Notes: a model not told the origin generated them from the sequence alone. A DNA stretch of 64,000 bases from Bdellovibrionales bacterium (GCA_018266295.1 JAFEAQ010000010.1:124001-188000); one strand, 5' to 3'. Counted from the first letter of the stretch, positions 17,453-26,536 are shown. Numbers and translations: made by a program.

Positions 17453-18832
17453 ATGTCCGAAAAACCTATTGAATCTACTGTGGACGTCCTTATCACAAGC
17501 CAGCGAGAAAGCTTCTGGCAGGACGTTCAAGTTATTTTAAGAGGTTACTACCCTTACAAACTTCATTTCATGAAGGACACGGACAGCATCCTGTCACCCA
17601 CTGAAAATCTAAAGCCTCTGCTGGCGCTGGTCGACGGCCAAGGTGGCACGCTCACAACTTCAGAGTGGGTTCAAAGCGTAAAAATGACTTATCCTGACTG
17701 CCCGCTCATCGTTCTCTATGGACCTGGCGATCAGCTGGATTTTTCCTTGGTTAAGAAAAACGGCGCAAACTTCATCATGCATACAAGCTATGACCGTGAG
17801 TTTGTCTCTGACATGATTCTAACCTTGGCACCGGTGGAAATGCGCGGAACCAATATCCCCGTCTCCTCCCTGCTTCCGATTGAAATGACCGATATTAACA
17901 CCGAAGAAGACATCAACTTCGATGTCTATATACATCTGCCGTCTAATGGCAAAAGCTTCCGCGTTCGTAAAGGCGGCGGCAAAATTGATGACCGTCTCCT
18001 AGAAAAGTCCGACACCACTCATCAGCGCCTCTATATTAAGAAGACGCAGATTAAGCCTTTTTTCGAATACGCCCGCACAATCCTGACCATGCGAGACATG
18101 GCCAATCCGGTTCCGCAAACGGAGCGCATATATAAGTCAAAAAAGCTCATCCACGAGATCATCTCTGAGTTCTTGAATTCTGAGGCCGCCGACTTCCAAG
18201 CCGGGAAAGCAATCTTTGAACGCTGCCGTATGATCCTCAACGAGTTAGAAATTACCACCGCGAAAACTCCAGAAGAGCGAATCAAAGAAATCTATAAGTT
18301 TACAGGACATCCGCGCAGCACTTATCAAGATGCTTTAAGTATGGCAGTCTTTGCCGCCGGCTTTGCGTCGCTTTTAGGAATGGATGCTGCAAGAACTGAA
18401 AGTGCTGCTTTAGCAGGTCTTCTACATAACGTGGGCCTTGCGCAAATGCCTTTAAGTGCCATTGGTAAAGCTCCTAAAGATCTCTCGCCGGAAGAGGCCT
18501 CGGAGTACAAACTGTACCCGGATCGTTCGGTGATTTTGATTAAGTCAAAAAAAGTCCCACTTCCCCAGGAAGTTTCAACGGGCATTGTCCAGCATCAAGA
18601 AAATGCGGACGGCTCAGGCTTCCCCCACGCACTTCCGAATGACAAAATCGAACCCATGGGAAAGGTCCTGAGGCTTGCGATGCGTCTCTTGGAGTTAACA
18701 GCGTTGGACGGTGACAAGCTTGGCATGACACCGAAAGCGGCGATCGCTGCGATTCGTGACGAGTCCCTCAATGGCAAATCTTATGTGGATTTAGTAACGA
18801 TCACTCAGGTCTTTAAGAAGTTCGGCAACTGA
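17453..18832 (+). CDS. HD-GYP-like domain protein with degenerate catalytic residues
   Basis: 459 residues. Residues 1-115 look like a receiver-type fold (VDVLITSQRESFWQDV) without a clear phospho-acceptor Asp. A beta-rich middle section follows, then a C-terminal HD-GYP-like domain from about residue 280. The hallmark HD pair reads HN (LAGLLHNVGLAQMP), the GYP triad reads GFP (DGSGFPHAL), and the first metal-ligand His is absent (TYQDALSMAV). It is therefore probably a non-catalytic c-di-GMP sensor or scaffold rather than a phosphodiesterase. It is the third gene of the cheY-cheX operon and overlaps the convergent nucleotidyltransferase gene by 28 bp. Confidence 0.82.
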   Translation: MSEKPIESTVDVLITSQRESFWQDVQVILRGYYPYKLHFMKDTDSILSPTENLKPLLALVDGQGGTLTTSEWVQSVKMTYPDCPLIVLYGPGDQLDFSLVKKNGANFIMHTSYDREFVSDMILTLAPVEMRGTNIPVSSLLPIEMTDINTEEDINFDVYIHLPSNGKSFRVRKGGGKIDDRLLEKSDTTHQRLYIKKTQIKPFFEYARTILTMRDMANPVPQTERIYKSKKLIHEIISEFLNSEAADFQAGKAIFERCRMILNELEITTAKTPEERIKEIYKFTGHPRSTYQDALSMAVFAAGFASLLGMDAARTESAALAGLLHNVGLAQMPLSAIGKAPKDLSPEEASEYKLYPDRSVILIKSKKVPLPQEVSTGIVQHQENADGSGFPHALPNDKIEPMGKVLRLAMRLLELTALDGDKLGMTPKAAIAAIRDESLNGKSYVDLVTITQVFKKFGN

Positions 18833-20013
18833 GCCATCATCTCTTCGCGGGAATGGAAGCGACCTTCCAATTGCATAACAAAAAGCTTGTGAAGCCAGAT
18901 ACCTAGCTCACGTCCTTCAAAGTGTCCTTTAAGATCATCACCCTTCACCCAAGCCTCGGGCATCTTTTCACCCCAGGCCTGCCATTGCTTCATCATCAAA
19001 TCAGCCCCGCGGGACTCAATCCCCAGCAATTGACAGACGCGAATGAAAAGCCTGACGGATTCATCTCCCAAAAGTGCCAATTGCTCTCCCGGAGTGGCGA
19101 GGAAGAAATGCTTTGGATTTTCAACATATTCCAGCGCTCTCTTCAAAGTCTTCTGGAGTATTCGCGAGAATCTATAAGTATCGATGATCCATTGCCATTC
19201 GAGATCCTTTTGTAAAGCCCACGGAGTTAAGAACGCGAACCACAAAAAAGCTTCGTCCTTTGATGGGTTTGCGAACAAAAGCTGATACTCTTTTTGAGAT
19301 TTCGCATAGATATTTTGCCATCCTGGAAAGAGCACTTTCCCCAAACCACTTTCGTGCAAGAGCTGCAAACCCCGTAAAGGATTCGTGGATTTTAACAACT
19401 TAAAACTCTCTTCGTGAATGCGCTCAGCACTGACGGTTTTGACAGAGTTTGCAAGTTGCTTAACGGCCGTGAACGTTTCAGGCTCTATTGCAAAATCCAA
19501 CTGGGCGGCAAAACGCACAGCCCGGAGCAAACGAAGATGATCTTCGCGGAATCTCTCCTCGGGATTTCCAACAGCTTTGATTTTTTTATCAGCTAAGTCC
19601 TTGAGACCTCCAACGAAATCCAGAACTCGACCTTGGTTAAGATCATAGAAGAGCGCATTCACTGTAAAATCACGGCGAAGAGCGTCCTCTTCTGGCGTTG
19701 TGAACACCACCGAATCAGGGCGCCGGCCATCAGCATAGTTGCCATCTGAGCGGAAGGTGGCCACTTCAAACGAAATCCCGTCTTCGATAACGAGCATGAC
19801 CCCGAAGGCCTTCCCGACCGCCACAGTCTTTGGGAAAAGCTTTTCAATGGCTTCAGGGGTGGCATCCGTCGCAAGGTCCAAGTCATTGGCTGTCTTATTC
19901 AGAAGCGCATCCCGCACGCAGCCGCCGGCCAAATAGGCCTTGTAGCCATTATCGACCAATTTATGATAAATTTTTTCTAGCGCTGGCCAATGCGGGTGAG
20001 ATTGGATATTCAT
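18805..20013 (-). CDS. cca: CCA tRNA nucleotidyltransferase / poly(A) polymerase family
   Basis: 402 residues of class II nucleotidyltransferases. The N-terminal head has YLAGGCVRDALL, the catalytic Asp pair in NDLDLATDA, and the neck motif RRDFTVNALFYD; RFREDHLRLLRAVRFA marks the RNA- and nucleotide-binding helices. The tail beyond residue 230 is poorly conserved and has no HD domain. The class adds CCA to tRNA 3' ends or poly(A) to mRNA, and sequence alone separates these poorly. Lack of a long basic tail favours the tRNA enzyme. The one tRNA in this window already encodes CCA, so repair would be the main role. The gene is divergent from queG by 50 bp. Confidence 0.85.
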   Translation of the reverse strand: MNIQSHPHWPALEKIYHKLVDNGYKAYLAGGCVRDALLNKTANDLDLATDATPEAIEKLFPKTVAVGKAFGVMLVIEDGISFEVATFRSDGNYADGRRPDSVVFTTPEEDALRRDFTVNALFYDLNQGRVLDFVGGLKDLADKKIKAVGNPEERFREDHLRLLRAVRFAAQLDFAIEPETFTAVKQLANSVKTVSAERIHEESFKLLKSTNPLRGLQLLHESGLGKVLFPGWQNIYAKSQKEYQLLFANPSKDEAFLWFAFLTPWALQKDLEWQWIIDTYRFSRILQKTLKRALEYVENPKHFFLATPGEQLALLGDESVRLFIRVCQLLGIESRGADLMMKQWQAWGEKMPEAWVKGDDLKGHFEGRELGIWLHKLFVMQLEGRFHSREEMMAQLPNFLKT

Positions 20014-20063
20014 TCGTTTTTAGGATAACCCGCGATTTTCGGTATTGGAAACTCCTTTTGACG

Positions 20064-21116
20064 ATGAAGCATGAAGACCTCCAAAATTTTTTAGATGCAA
20101 AGTCCAAAGAACTTGGCTTTTCGCACTTTGGAATGAGCGCTCTGACTCGTCCCCTCAGCTTTGAAGTTTATCAGAATTGGCTCAGCGAAGGTTTGCACGG
20201 CAAAATGGAATACCTCGCCACCCACGCCCCGATTAAAGAAAAGCCGCAGACCCAGTGGCCGCGAGCACATTCAGCCCTGGTCTTTGCCGTTCCCTATTTT
20301 CCGCACCCAATGCCGACCGAGAAATTCCCGCTAAAAGAATCCCGCGTGAGTTTGTATGCCCAGGGATATGACTATCACCTGTGGTTTAAGATGAAATTGC
20401 AAACCTTGTGCGACGAATTCAAGAGTCTTTTTCCAGGGGAAGAGTTCGTGCCGATGACGGACAGCAGTCCCGTACTAGAACGCGATCTCGCGTACCGTGC
20501 GGGCCTTGGCTGGGTCGGCAAAAATACTTGCGTGATTCATCCCAAAAAAGGCAGTTTGTTTTTTATCGGCGAGGTCTACACAAGCCTTGCAGTGAAATCG
20601 GATGTGGTGCCTGTGCACGACTTCTGCGGCACCTGCACTCGTTGCATGGACATTTGCCCAACGAATGCGATCACAGAGGAACGCAAACTCGACGCGCGCA
20701 AATGCATTTCGTACCTCACCATCGAATCCCGCGAGGTGCCGCCGGTGGAGCTGCGCGAGAAAATCGGCGACTGGCTTTTTGGCTGCGACCTTTGCCAAAC
20801 GGTTTGCCCGTGGAACCAGAAGGCTTTCAAAAATCAGCTAAGCGTGGAGTCTGTGCAAAGCAAAACCGACGACGCAAAAGCCGCTCTCGAAGAGGAGCTC
20901 CGCTGGCTACTGACAAGCTCAGGCAAACACCTCGAAAAATCCTTGCTAGGCACCCCTCTGTCACGCGCAGGAGGCTTTGGCTTAAAGCGCAACGCCCTGA
21001 TCGTCACAGCCAACCGCAAAATCAAGGCCCTTCTTCCAGAAGTAGAGGCCCTCTTCAATCACCCAAAACTCGGCGACCTCGCCCAGTGGACGGCCGCACA
21101 CCTAAACCACCCATAG
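20064..21116 (+). CDS. queG: epoxyqueuosine reductase QueG
   Basis: 350 residues, the normal length. It catalyses the last step of queuosine synthesis in tRNA, reducing epoxyqueuosine with a cobalamin cofactor and two [4Fe-4S] clusters. Visible features are the cobalamin-domain segment ERDLAYRAGLGWVGKNT, the first cluster motif CGTCTRCMDICPTNAI, the second CDLCQTVCPWN and a C-terminal HEAT-like tail. The frame is open upstream, but ATG 20064 gives the expected N-terminus (FLDAKSKELGFSHFGMS). It shares a 50-bp divergent promoter region with the nucleotidyltransferase gene. Confidence 0.95.
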   Translation: MKHEDLQNFLDAKSKELGFSHFGMSALTRPLSFEVYQNWLSEGLHGKMEYLATHAPIKEKPQTQWPRAHSALVFAVPYFPHPMPTEKFPLKESRVSLYAQGYDYHLWFKMKLQTLCDEFKSLFPGEEFVPMTDSSPVLERDLAYRAGLGWVGKNTCVIHPKKGSLFFIGEVYTSLAVKSDVVPVHDFCGTCTRCMDICPTNAITEERKLDARKCISYLTIESREVPPVELREKIGDWLFGCDLCQTVCPWNQKAFKNQLSVESVQSKTDDAKAALEEELRWLLTSSGKHLEKSLLGTPLSRAGGFGLKRNALIVTANRKIKALLPEVEALFNHPKLGDLAQWTAAHLNHP

Positions 21117-21397
21117 CAGCGAGCCGCTGCGGCGGAGACCTCCGCCGCCAGAGCCGTCCAACATCCAGTAAAGACTCTCTCCAAAAAGGAACCAAAAGCT
21201 CGCTGAGCCTCACCGAACGGCCCTCATTGGGCCTATCCAGAATTACCAACACAAAGTACGACACCTAGGCAGACGCAAGGAATGAATCCCAACCCAACCT
21301 CACATCAAACCAATAAGATCTCATCCGGAAAAGCGACCTGGTACCTTTTCACCCATAACCTGATTCTCTCCCCTCCAAAAATATTTAAATCGCCTCC

Positions 21398-21509
21398 CCA
21401 CATACCTCGCCTGGCCGACCACGATGGTCGGTCAGCCCCGTTCTCACGGATGGATGGCCCACGCGAAGTAAGCGACTGGGCGAGCACGCAAGTCTCATCG
21501 CACATCACG
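21398..21509 (+). repeat. REP-like structured repeat cassette, copy 2
   Basis: 112 bp, nearly identical to 10696-10807. Here the base opposite the G before the main stem is T, so the hairpin CTGGCCGACCA/TGGTCGGTCAG is continuous with one G-T pair. It precedes RAYT copy 2 at the same distance as in copy 1. Confidence 0.7.
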
Positions 21510-21650
21510 GAAAAATTGAAACTCTCACCAGGTTTCTTAAAGAGCTGATGAATACAAATAATCATGTGGAGAGAGAAAGAAAATAGAAAGAAGAGAGAGA
21601 GGTAGAAATCTTAAATCTTCTTATAAATCATTTACTTAACACTAATTCTA

Positions 21651-21679
21651 TTGACCAAATATAAGCAAATAATTATATT
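21651..21679 (+). promoter_or_regulatory. promoter of RAYT copy 2 (leaderless arrangement)
   Basis: TTGACC (21651-21656), 17 bp, TATATT (21674-21679); the ATG at 21688 lies nine bases downstream, as in copy 1, while the spacer sequence differs between copies. Confidence 0.6.
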
Positions 21680-21687
21680 GCCCGTGA

Positions 21688-22263
21688 ATGAAAAACTCCT
21701 CCTCCCCACTTTTTGATTATCATGACTCTGATACTACAAAACGTAAGTACGGAAGAACCACTCATGGGGGAGTTGATTCAAAAGGTCGGCGTAAAGAATA
21801 CCGTCCACTTTCAGAAAAGAAATGGACTCACCTCACCCTTAAGTCAGAAAAAGCAAAAGGCCCATGGAGCTTCCTCACTCCAAAGAACCAACAAATCATC
21901 CGCGAAATCCTTAAATCCAAATCAAAAAAATGGGGCGTACAAATCGCTGAAGTCGTCAACGTCGGGAATCACCTTCACATCAAGCTTAAATTCAAATACC
22001 GAGAAGGCTTTCAGAACTTCCTAAGATCCGTAACAGCCCTCATCGCACGAAAAATCACCAACGCTCGCCGTGGGCATGCCTCTGGGAAATTCTGGCAAGG
22101 CCTCGCCTTCACTCGCGTAATTAAGACAAAACTCGAAGAACTCCAGCTCCGTGGCTACTTCAAAGCCAACCGCCTTCAAGCTGCCAAAGGCCAGAGAGCG
22201 CGCGAGGAGTACTTACAGAAATTCAATGAATGGATCACCCGAATACGGCAAGGAACTGCGTAA
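21688..22263 (+). CDS. REP-associated tyrosine (RAYT / IS200-like Y1) transposase, copy 2
   Basis: 191 residues, differing from copy 1 (11010-11585) at only a handful of positions (for example KLEELQ for RIEELQ, and ITRIRQ near the C-terminus). The HUH motif NHLHIKLK and the Tyr in RGYFKANRLQA are intact, so both copies should be active. Many substitutions between the copies are silent, which points to selection on the protein. The gene ends at the border of the duplicated unit; sequence after the stop is unrelated to copy 1. Confidence 0.82.
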   Translation: MKNSSSPLFDYHDSDTTKRKYGRTTHGGVDSKGRRKEYRPLSEKKWTHLTLKSEKAKGPWSFLTPKNQQIIREILKSKSKKWGVQIAEVVNVGNHLHIKLKFKYREGFQNFLRSVTALIARKITNARRGHASGKFWQGLAFTRVIKTKLEELQLRGYFKANRLQAAKGQRAREEYLQKFNEWITRIRQGTA

Positions 22264-22565
22264 GCGCGGGAGCTTAGGGCTAAGAGCGTATTTTTTACCT
22301 GGAAACAGATGAATCATGTGCTCCCTTCGCTTTCCTCGACAGGGTGTTCATTGCGTCGCAGCAATGTGTTTCGAAACATGTTGTGGGCGGCGGAAACAGG
22401 TTTTGGCTGTCCTCGTGTGCCGAGCCATTCAGCATATACCCCACCTTAACGAATTACTAACACGCGCCACGGAGGTTTTTGCTTGAAACTATGCTCGAAG
22501 TTGAAGTTAATGACGTCACCGAAGCGTAGTCAGTTTTTTGAGCTCTAATAGAGGGGACGAGTTCA
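22264..22565. other. intergenic region upstream of the HNH nuclease gene
   Basis: It holds a small hairpin CATTGC-gtcgca-GCAATG and, next to it, the 12-bp palindrome TGTTTCGAAACA (near 22368-22379). No open frame looks coding. One or both could be an operator or terminator; I cannot assign a role. Confidence 0.35.
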
Positions 22566-23549
22566 ATGTTATTCTGTTCGAAACACAGGTCAAAATCATC
22601 AGCACTTCTGCTGATGTTGTTCGTGGGTCTCAGCTTTGCAACTCCGTTTGCAACAGCTCAACAAGACACTTCACATAACAGCATCATCGATACCACCGCC
22701 GCGAACGACACTGCCATCGTCGATGACTTTTATACCATCGACGAAGTGCAACCGACTTTCGCACCCGTTGTTCAATCTCCTGAACAACCCCTGCAGCCGG
22801 TGGACCAAAGCCAACAAGAAGTTCAACAACCCCAACCAGACCCTCGAAACATGTCCCCGCTCGAAGCTCTCTCGAACCGCCAGTTCGTGGAGTACGCTCG
22901 CGCCGTGGCTGTGAACTTGCTCCGTTGGACGTACCACGAGCAAACGCCGTCTCGTCCGACGATGAAGTACGATCGCAAACTCCACTTTGGCCGCTGGATC
23001 AACGATCCTAACGACCAAACTTGCTACAACACCCGCGCCCGCGTTTTGATCCGCGACTCCGAAACGCAAGTGTCTTTCAAGGACACTAATCACTGCGTGG
23101 TTGAAAAAGGCCGCTGGGCAGACCCTTACGCCGGCGACGTTCTTCGTGAATCAAAGCAAATTCAGATCGACCACATGGTCCCACTCAAAAACGCTTACAT
23201 CTCTGGTGCGTGGGAGTGGAACTTCCAAACTCGTTGCACTTACGCGAACTACATGGGGAATAAATTCCACCTCATTACAGCCAGCGGTCATGAAAACATG
23301 AGCAAGGGCGACGGCACTCCTGAAAAGTACATTCCGCCGAACCAGAATTATCGCTGCGAATACTTGGAAAACTGGCTCAAGATCAAACTCATCTGGAAAC
23401 TTAAAATGGCTCGCGGCGAAGTGGATGCCATCCGCCAAGCGATTCAAGAAAGCGGTTGCGACGGACGCAAGTTCAGAATGTCCAGCCTTGAGCTGAAACG
23501 TCAGCGTCAGATGATCTATGAAAACCGCTACAACTGCCCCGCTCGCTAA
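22566..23549 (+). CDS. secreted HNH endonuclease (DUF1524-like)
   Basis: 327 residues. A signal peptide (LLLMLFVGLSFATPFATA) is followed by a Gln/Pro-rich linker (residues 55-100) and an HNH/beta-beta-alpha-metal nuclease domain: GRWADPYAGDV, the catalytic QIDHMVPLKNAYISGAW, the late Asn/Lys region HENMSKGDGTP and CEYLENWLKIK. Relatives are secreted, non-specific nucleases; in a predatory or scavenging bacterium such an enzyme would degrade foreign DNA. Four or more cysteines suggest disulfides. GAGGGGACGAG precedes the ATG. The 3' end overlaps the pseudouridine synthase gene by 32 bp. Confidence 0.85.
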   Translation: MLFCSKHRSKSSALLLMLFVGLSFATPFATAQQDTSHNSIIDTTAANDTAIVDDFYTIDEVQPTFAPVVQSPEQPLQPVDQSQQEVQQPQPDPRNMSPLEALSNRQFVEYARAVAVNLLRWTYHEQTPSRPTMKYDRKLHFGRWINDPNDQTCYNTRARVLIRDSETQVSFKDTNHCVVEKGRWADPYAGDVLRESKQIQIDHMVPLKNAYISGAWEWNFQTRCTYANYMGNKFHLITASGHENMSKGDGTPEKYIPPNQNYRCEYLENWLKIKLIWKLKMARGEVDAIRQAIQESGCDGRKFRMSSLELKRQRQMIYENRYNCPAR

Positions 23550-24219
23550 GATCCCGATCCTCTACGAGGACGAGATTTTAGTGGTCGTGGATAAGCCCGC
23601 GGGAATCCCTACGCAAGCTACTCTCGACAAACGACGCCCGCACACCTACGGGCTTTTGCATGCTCAGCTCCGCGAAGCCCAGCCGGACGCTTACCTGGCC
23701 ATGCACCATCGCCTTGATAAGGACACCTCTGGCGTCCTGCTCTTCTGCAAAGACCAAAAGTACAACCAGCAGATCAGTGACATGTTTAAGCGCCATGAAT
23801 TTGAAAAGATCTATTGGGCGCTCACAGTGCCCGGCAAATGCAAGGACTCGTGGCAGGTGAAGAATTACCTCACAGAGAAACCTGCCCCCCGTAGCCAGCG
23901 CCGTAAGATGCACAGCGTGCGTTCTGGAGGTCTCCCGGCAGTGACTGATTTTCGGAGGCTTGAAACAAAGAAAAAAGGCCTCTTGATTGAGGCCAAACCG
24001 CGTACGGGACGCATGCATCAGATCCGGGTGCATTTGGCTGAGGCGGGTCTCCCCATCCTTGGGGACGACCTTTACAACACGCCTGAGGGCGCTAAGAAAG
24101 CTCCTAGGATGATGTTGCACGCTTATCAGCTGATCTTTCAACATCCACACACCCGAGAGATGCTGACGATCACCAGTCCGCCTCCAGCAGACTTTTTAAA
24201 AACGCTTGAAAAGTTATAA
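23518..24219 (+). CDS. RluA-family pseudouridine synthase
   Basis: 233 residues of the RluA/RluC/RluD family, which converts uridine to pseudouridine in rRNA or tRNA. The catalytic motif HRLDKDTSGVLLF holds the essential Asp near residue 66; VVVDKPAGIPTQ and RTGRMHQIRVHL are the other family motifs. There is no S4 domain, so it resembles RluA or TruC more than RluC/D. The ATG at 23518 lies within the upstream nuclease gene (32-bp overlap), so translation is likely coupled even though the two proteins act in different compartments. Confidence 0.9.
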   Translation: MKTATTAPLAKIPILYEDEILVVVDKPAGIPTQATLDKRRPHTYGLLHAQLREAQPDAYLAMHHRLDKDTSGVLLFCKDQKYNQQISDMFKRHEFEKIYWALTVPGKCKDSWQVKNYLTEKPAPRSQRRKMHSVRSGGLPAVTDFRRLETKKKGLLIEAKPRTGRMHQIRVHLAEAGLPILGDDLYNTPEGAKKAPRMMLHAYQLIFQHPHTREMLTITSPPPADFLKTLEKL

Positions 24220-24227
24220 CTAAAAAA

Positions 24228-24274
24228 CAGGGGGAGAACTCATCATCCTCCCCCCTGAAACAATCGGTTGTTTC
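24228..24274 (+). terminator. tandem hairpins after the pseudouridine synthase gene
   Basis: CAGGGGGAG (24228-24236) pairs with CTCCCCCCTG (24248-24257), with one bulged C. A second hairpin GAAACAA-tcgg-TTGTTTC (24257-24274) follows. There is no long T-tract, but two adjacent stems right after the stop suggest the transcript end. Confidence 0.45.
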
Positions 24275-24415
24275 ACCTTGCGCCCACAATCCATTGGGGT
24301 TTTATATTTGTCGATACCTACACAGATTAGCTTGGACAATTCTCGTCATCGACTGTAGGTTTTAACCGCAAGATGAAGACATTTTTCTTTTGTTATTTCA
24401 TACATTTAGACCGTC

Positions 24416-25378
24416 TCACATCAACACATTTGAAATTTGACTAAGATTTTGACAGTACTCGGAGAAGCGCATTCGTGACTTTTCATACTCAACACTCAAG
24501 CCCGTGAAGAGCTTTTTCGCACGCTCGCTATCAAGATTCTCTTCATGCTCCATCAGAATGCAGAACTTTTCAAAGCGGAAAGCTCCGAGCTGTGCCGCGC
24601 TGGATTTTAGCATGTGGGCTTTTTTACGAATGAGTTCTTCGGTGCCGTCTTGAATAAGATCGCGCAATTTATAGATCTCATCCTGCGTGTTTTCCGAATA
24701 GATTTGATAAAGAGATCTGAGCAACGTCTGATGTTGATCATCGAAGATCCGGATTTTATCAAGCGAGCTCGTATCCAGCACTGAAAGGTCCGCATAGATG
24801 CGATTTGCCCACTTATGAATTTTTCCTCGCAGCTGATCAAAGGTCACTGGCTTTAGAAGATAGTCATTCATTCCGACTTCACGGCTCGTGACGATATCAT
24901 CCTCCATCAGCCCGGCTGAGCAAGCAATCAATGGAATCGAAGCAAAGCGCTCTTGACTTGCGCGGATCAGGGCCGCGGCTTCAAAACCTGACATCTGTGG
25001 CATGTAGCAGTCCATCAGAACCATATCGAAGTAATCATTGCGAAGCGCTTCGAGAACCTCCGTGCCGTTATTGACGATCTTAAAACGCACGTCCATTTTT
25101 TGGAGCATCTTTTGAACGATTTTTTGATTGATCAGATTGTCTTCGGCAACAAGGACTTTGAAGAAAGAGAGATCCACTCCGCCTTCGCGATCCGAAATTT
25201 CACTGTCTTGATTTTGCATTTTGAGAACTTCCTGCGCATTAAGTTCGTATGAGTTAGACAGAATATCCGCGGCGGTGTTGGCACCGTTTTCATAGGCGGA
25301 TGGCTGCCCGTTGCCATGAGAGGATTGCTGGATTTGAGCCAGAAACTTAAGGATACTCTTCCGTGAGTGACTAAACAT
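24416..25378 (-). CDS. REC-Hpt phosphorelay protein
   Basis: 320 residues. A receiver domain spans about residues 70-190 (VLVAEDNLINQKI; phospho-acceptor Asp in LMDCYMPQMSG; Lys in LLKPV), followed by an Hpt domain with phospho-His in RKKAHMLKSSAAQLGA near residue 257. This is the layout of the output half of a BarA/ArcB-type hybrid kinase without the kinase, so it probably passes phosphate between a hybrid kinase and regulators. ATG 25378 is preferred over a GTG four codons upstream because AAGGTG is correctly placed. It sits at the left edge of the signalling island, divergent from an OmpR-type regulator. Confidence 0.87.
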   Translation of the reverse strand: MFSHSRKSILKFLAQIQQSSHGNGQPSAYENGANTAADILSNSYELNAQEVLKMQNQDSEISDREGGVDLSFFKVLVAEDNLINQKIVQKMLQKMDVRFKIVNNGTEVLEALRNDYFDMVLMDCYMPQMSGFEAAALIRASQERFASIPLIACSAGLMEDDIVTSREVGMNDYLLKPVTFDQLRGKIHKWANRIYADLSVLDTSSLDKIRIFDDQHQTLLRSLYQIYSENTQDEIYKLRDLIQDGTEELIRKKAHMLKSSAAQLGAFRFEKFCILMEHEENLDSERAKKLFTGLSVEYEKSRMRFSEYCQNLSQISNVLM

Positions 25379-25721
25379 TTTTTCGTTCACCTTTTATATC
25401 GTTCTAGCCCTAATTTACCATCAGTGATGAATCAGGTTGTCGTCGAGAGGTTACGTGCAGGATGTCGATTTTCTTTAAGCTAGGGATGGAGTATATAGTT
25501 TTTAATTTACTAGTTTTCAAGCACAGAAACGCAAGAAGTGTTCGAGTCCCGAAAAAAAATCTTCTATCCGCTCCAAAGTGATGTGGACCACGTCAACAGC
25601 GAACTATTTACACGTTTCAGTGCTCGATACAACAGATGAAGATCGAAATTTGACAGCGTAATCAATTTGGTGTTTCTTTCCTGTAAACAAAACAAAGTGC
25701 AAGCTGCACTGGAGAAGAAGT
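25379..25721. other. divergent control region at the left edge of the signalling island
   Basis: AT-rich and gene-free. TTGACA at 25650-25655 could be a -35 box, without a convincing -10. An inverted repeat AGTGCA-agc-TGCACT (25696-25710) abuts the GGAG ribosome site of the following regulator gene and could be an operator or a site-masking hairpin. Confidence 0.35.
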
Positions 25722-26417
25722 ATGGATGCTAAGAAGATTCTTTTCATAGAAGACACTCCTGAATGCCAATTGATTCTTCAGAATATCTTGAAAGATTATT
25801 CCACAGTTGGTTGCAGCTCCCTCGATGAAGCATCCCGTGCTCTGAAACTCGGTCCTTATGCCGCTATTATCTTAGATATTGAACTGCCGGACGGTGATGG
25901 GCTTCGCTTCCTGACTGAAATCCCCGAAGCTCAGAAACATCAGGGCGCCATCTTCATCATCAGCAGCAAGACCGCACTTGCCAACAAAGCCATGGCGTTT
26001 ACTTATGGCGCTGATGACTTTATTTCAAAGCCGTTTGATCCGATCGAACTCAAACTTCGCATCGATGCGAAGATCCGCAAGATCTCTGAACAACAGAATC
26101 AATCCGCGAATTATAAAATTGAAGACATCACGGTGAACGTGGCTGAACAAAAATTGTATCTAGATAAAAACGGCGAGCAAGCTCCGACCAGTCTCACCTC
26201 ACTTGAGTTCCGCATTTTTGCTTTTTTGTCTAAACAGAAAAACAAAGTCATCAGCCGCGACGAGATCATCAATCATATCTGGGGTGGCAAGGTCTACATC
26301 ACGGATCGCACGGTGGATGCGCATATCGCTCATATCCGTAAAAAGATCCAACCTTCACGTGTGAAGATTGAAACCGTTTTCGGTACAGGCTATAAACTCA
26401 CGACTTTTGCCAGTTAA
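25722..26417 (+). CDS. OmpR/PhoB-family response regulator
   Basis: 231 residues: receiver domain (FIEDTPECQLIL; phospho-acceptor in IILDIELPDGDG; FIISSKTA; ISKPFDPIELK) followed by a winged-helix Trans_reg_C domain (SLTSLEFRIFAFLS; RTVDAHIAHIRKKI; VFGTGYKL). It should bind DNA as a dimer after phosphorylation. GGAGAAG precedes the ATG. No kinase gene is adjacent in the same direction; the nearest phosphotransfer partners are the divergent REC-Hpt gene and the hybrid kinase at 31916. It is the most diverged of the three OmpR-type proteins in the island. Confidence 0.92.
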   Translation: MDAKKILFIEDTPECQLILQNILKDYSTVGCSSLDEASRALKLGPYAAIILDIELPDGDGLRFLTEIPEAQKHQGAIFIISSKTALANKAMAFTYGADDFISKPFDPIELKLRIDAKIRKISEQQNQSANYKIEDITVNVAEQKLYLDKNGEQAPTSLTSLEFRIFAFLSKQKNKVISRDEIINHIWGGKVYITDRTVDAHIAHIRKKIQPSRVKIETVFGTGYKLTTFAS

Positions 26418-26536
26418 AGACAAACCAACATCTTATTTAGCAAGTGCTAAGAACTAGACGTTCTGTGACGATTTCTCCATAGCTAGGTAATACATTCTCG
26501 ACATCCCCAATGGATACTTAACAAAAGGGGGATTCA

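Larger units (their letters stand above)
21117..21687. other. non-coding region: queG 3' hairpin and leader of RAYT element copy 2
   Basis: Directly after queG is a GC-rich hairpin, GCGGCGGAG-ac-CTCCGCCGC (21129-21148), with no T-tract. A GGCCC-tcatt-GGGCC hairpin lies near 21221-21235. From about 21385 the sequence matches the leader of RAYT copy 1. I see no gene in this stretch. Confidence 0.6.
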
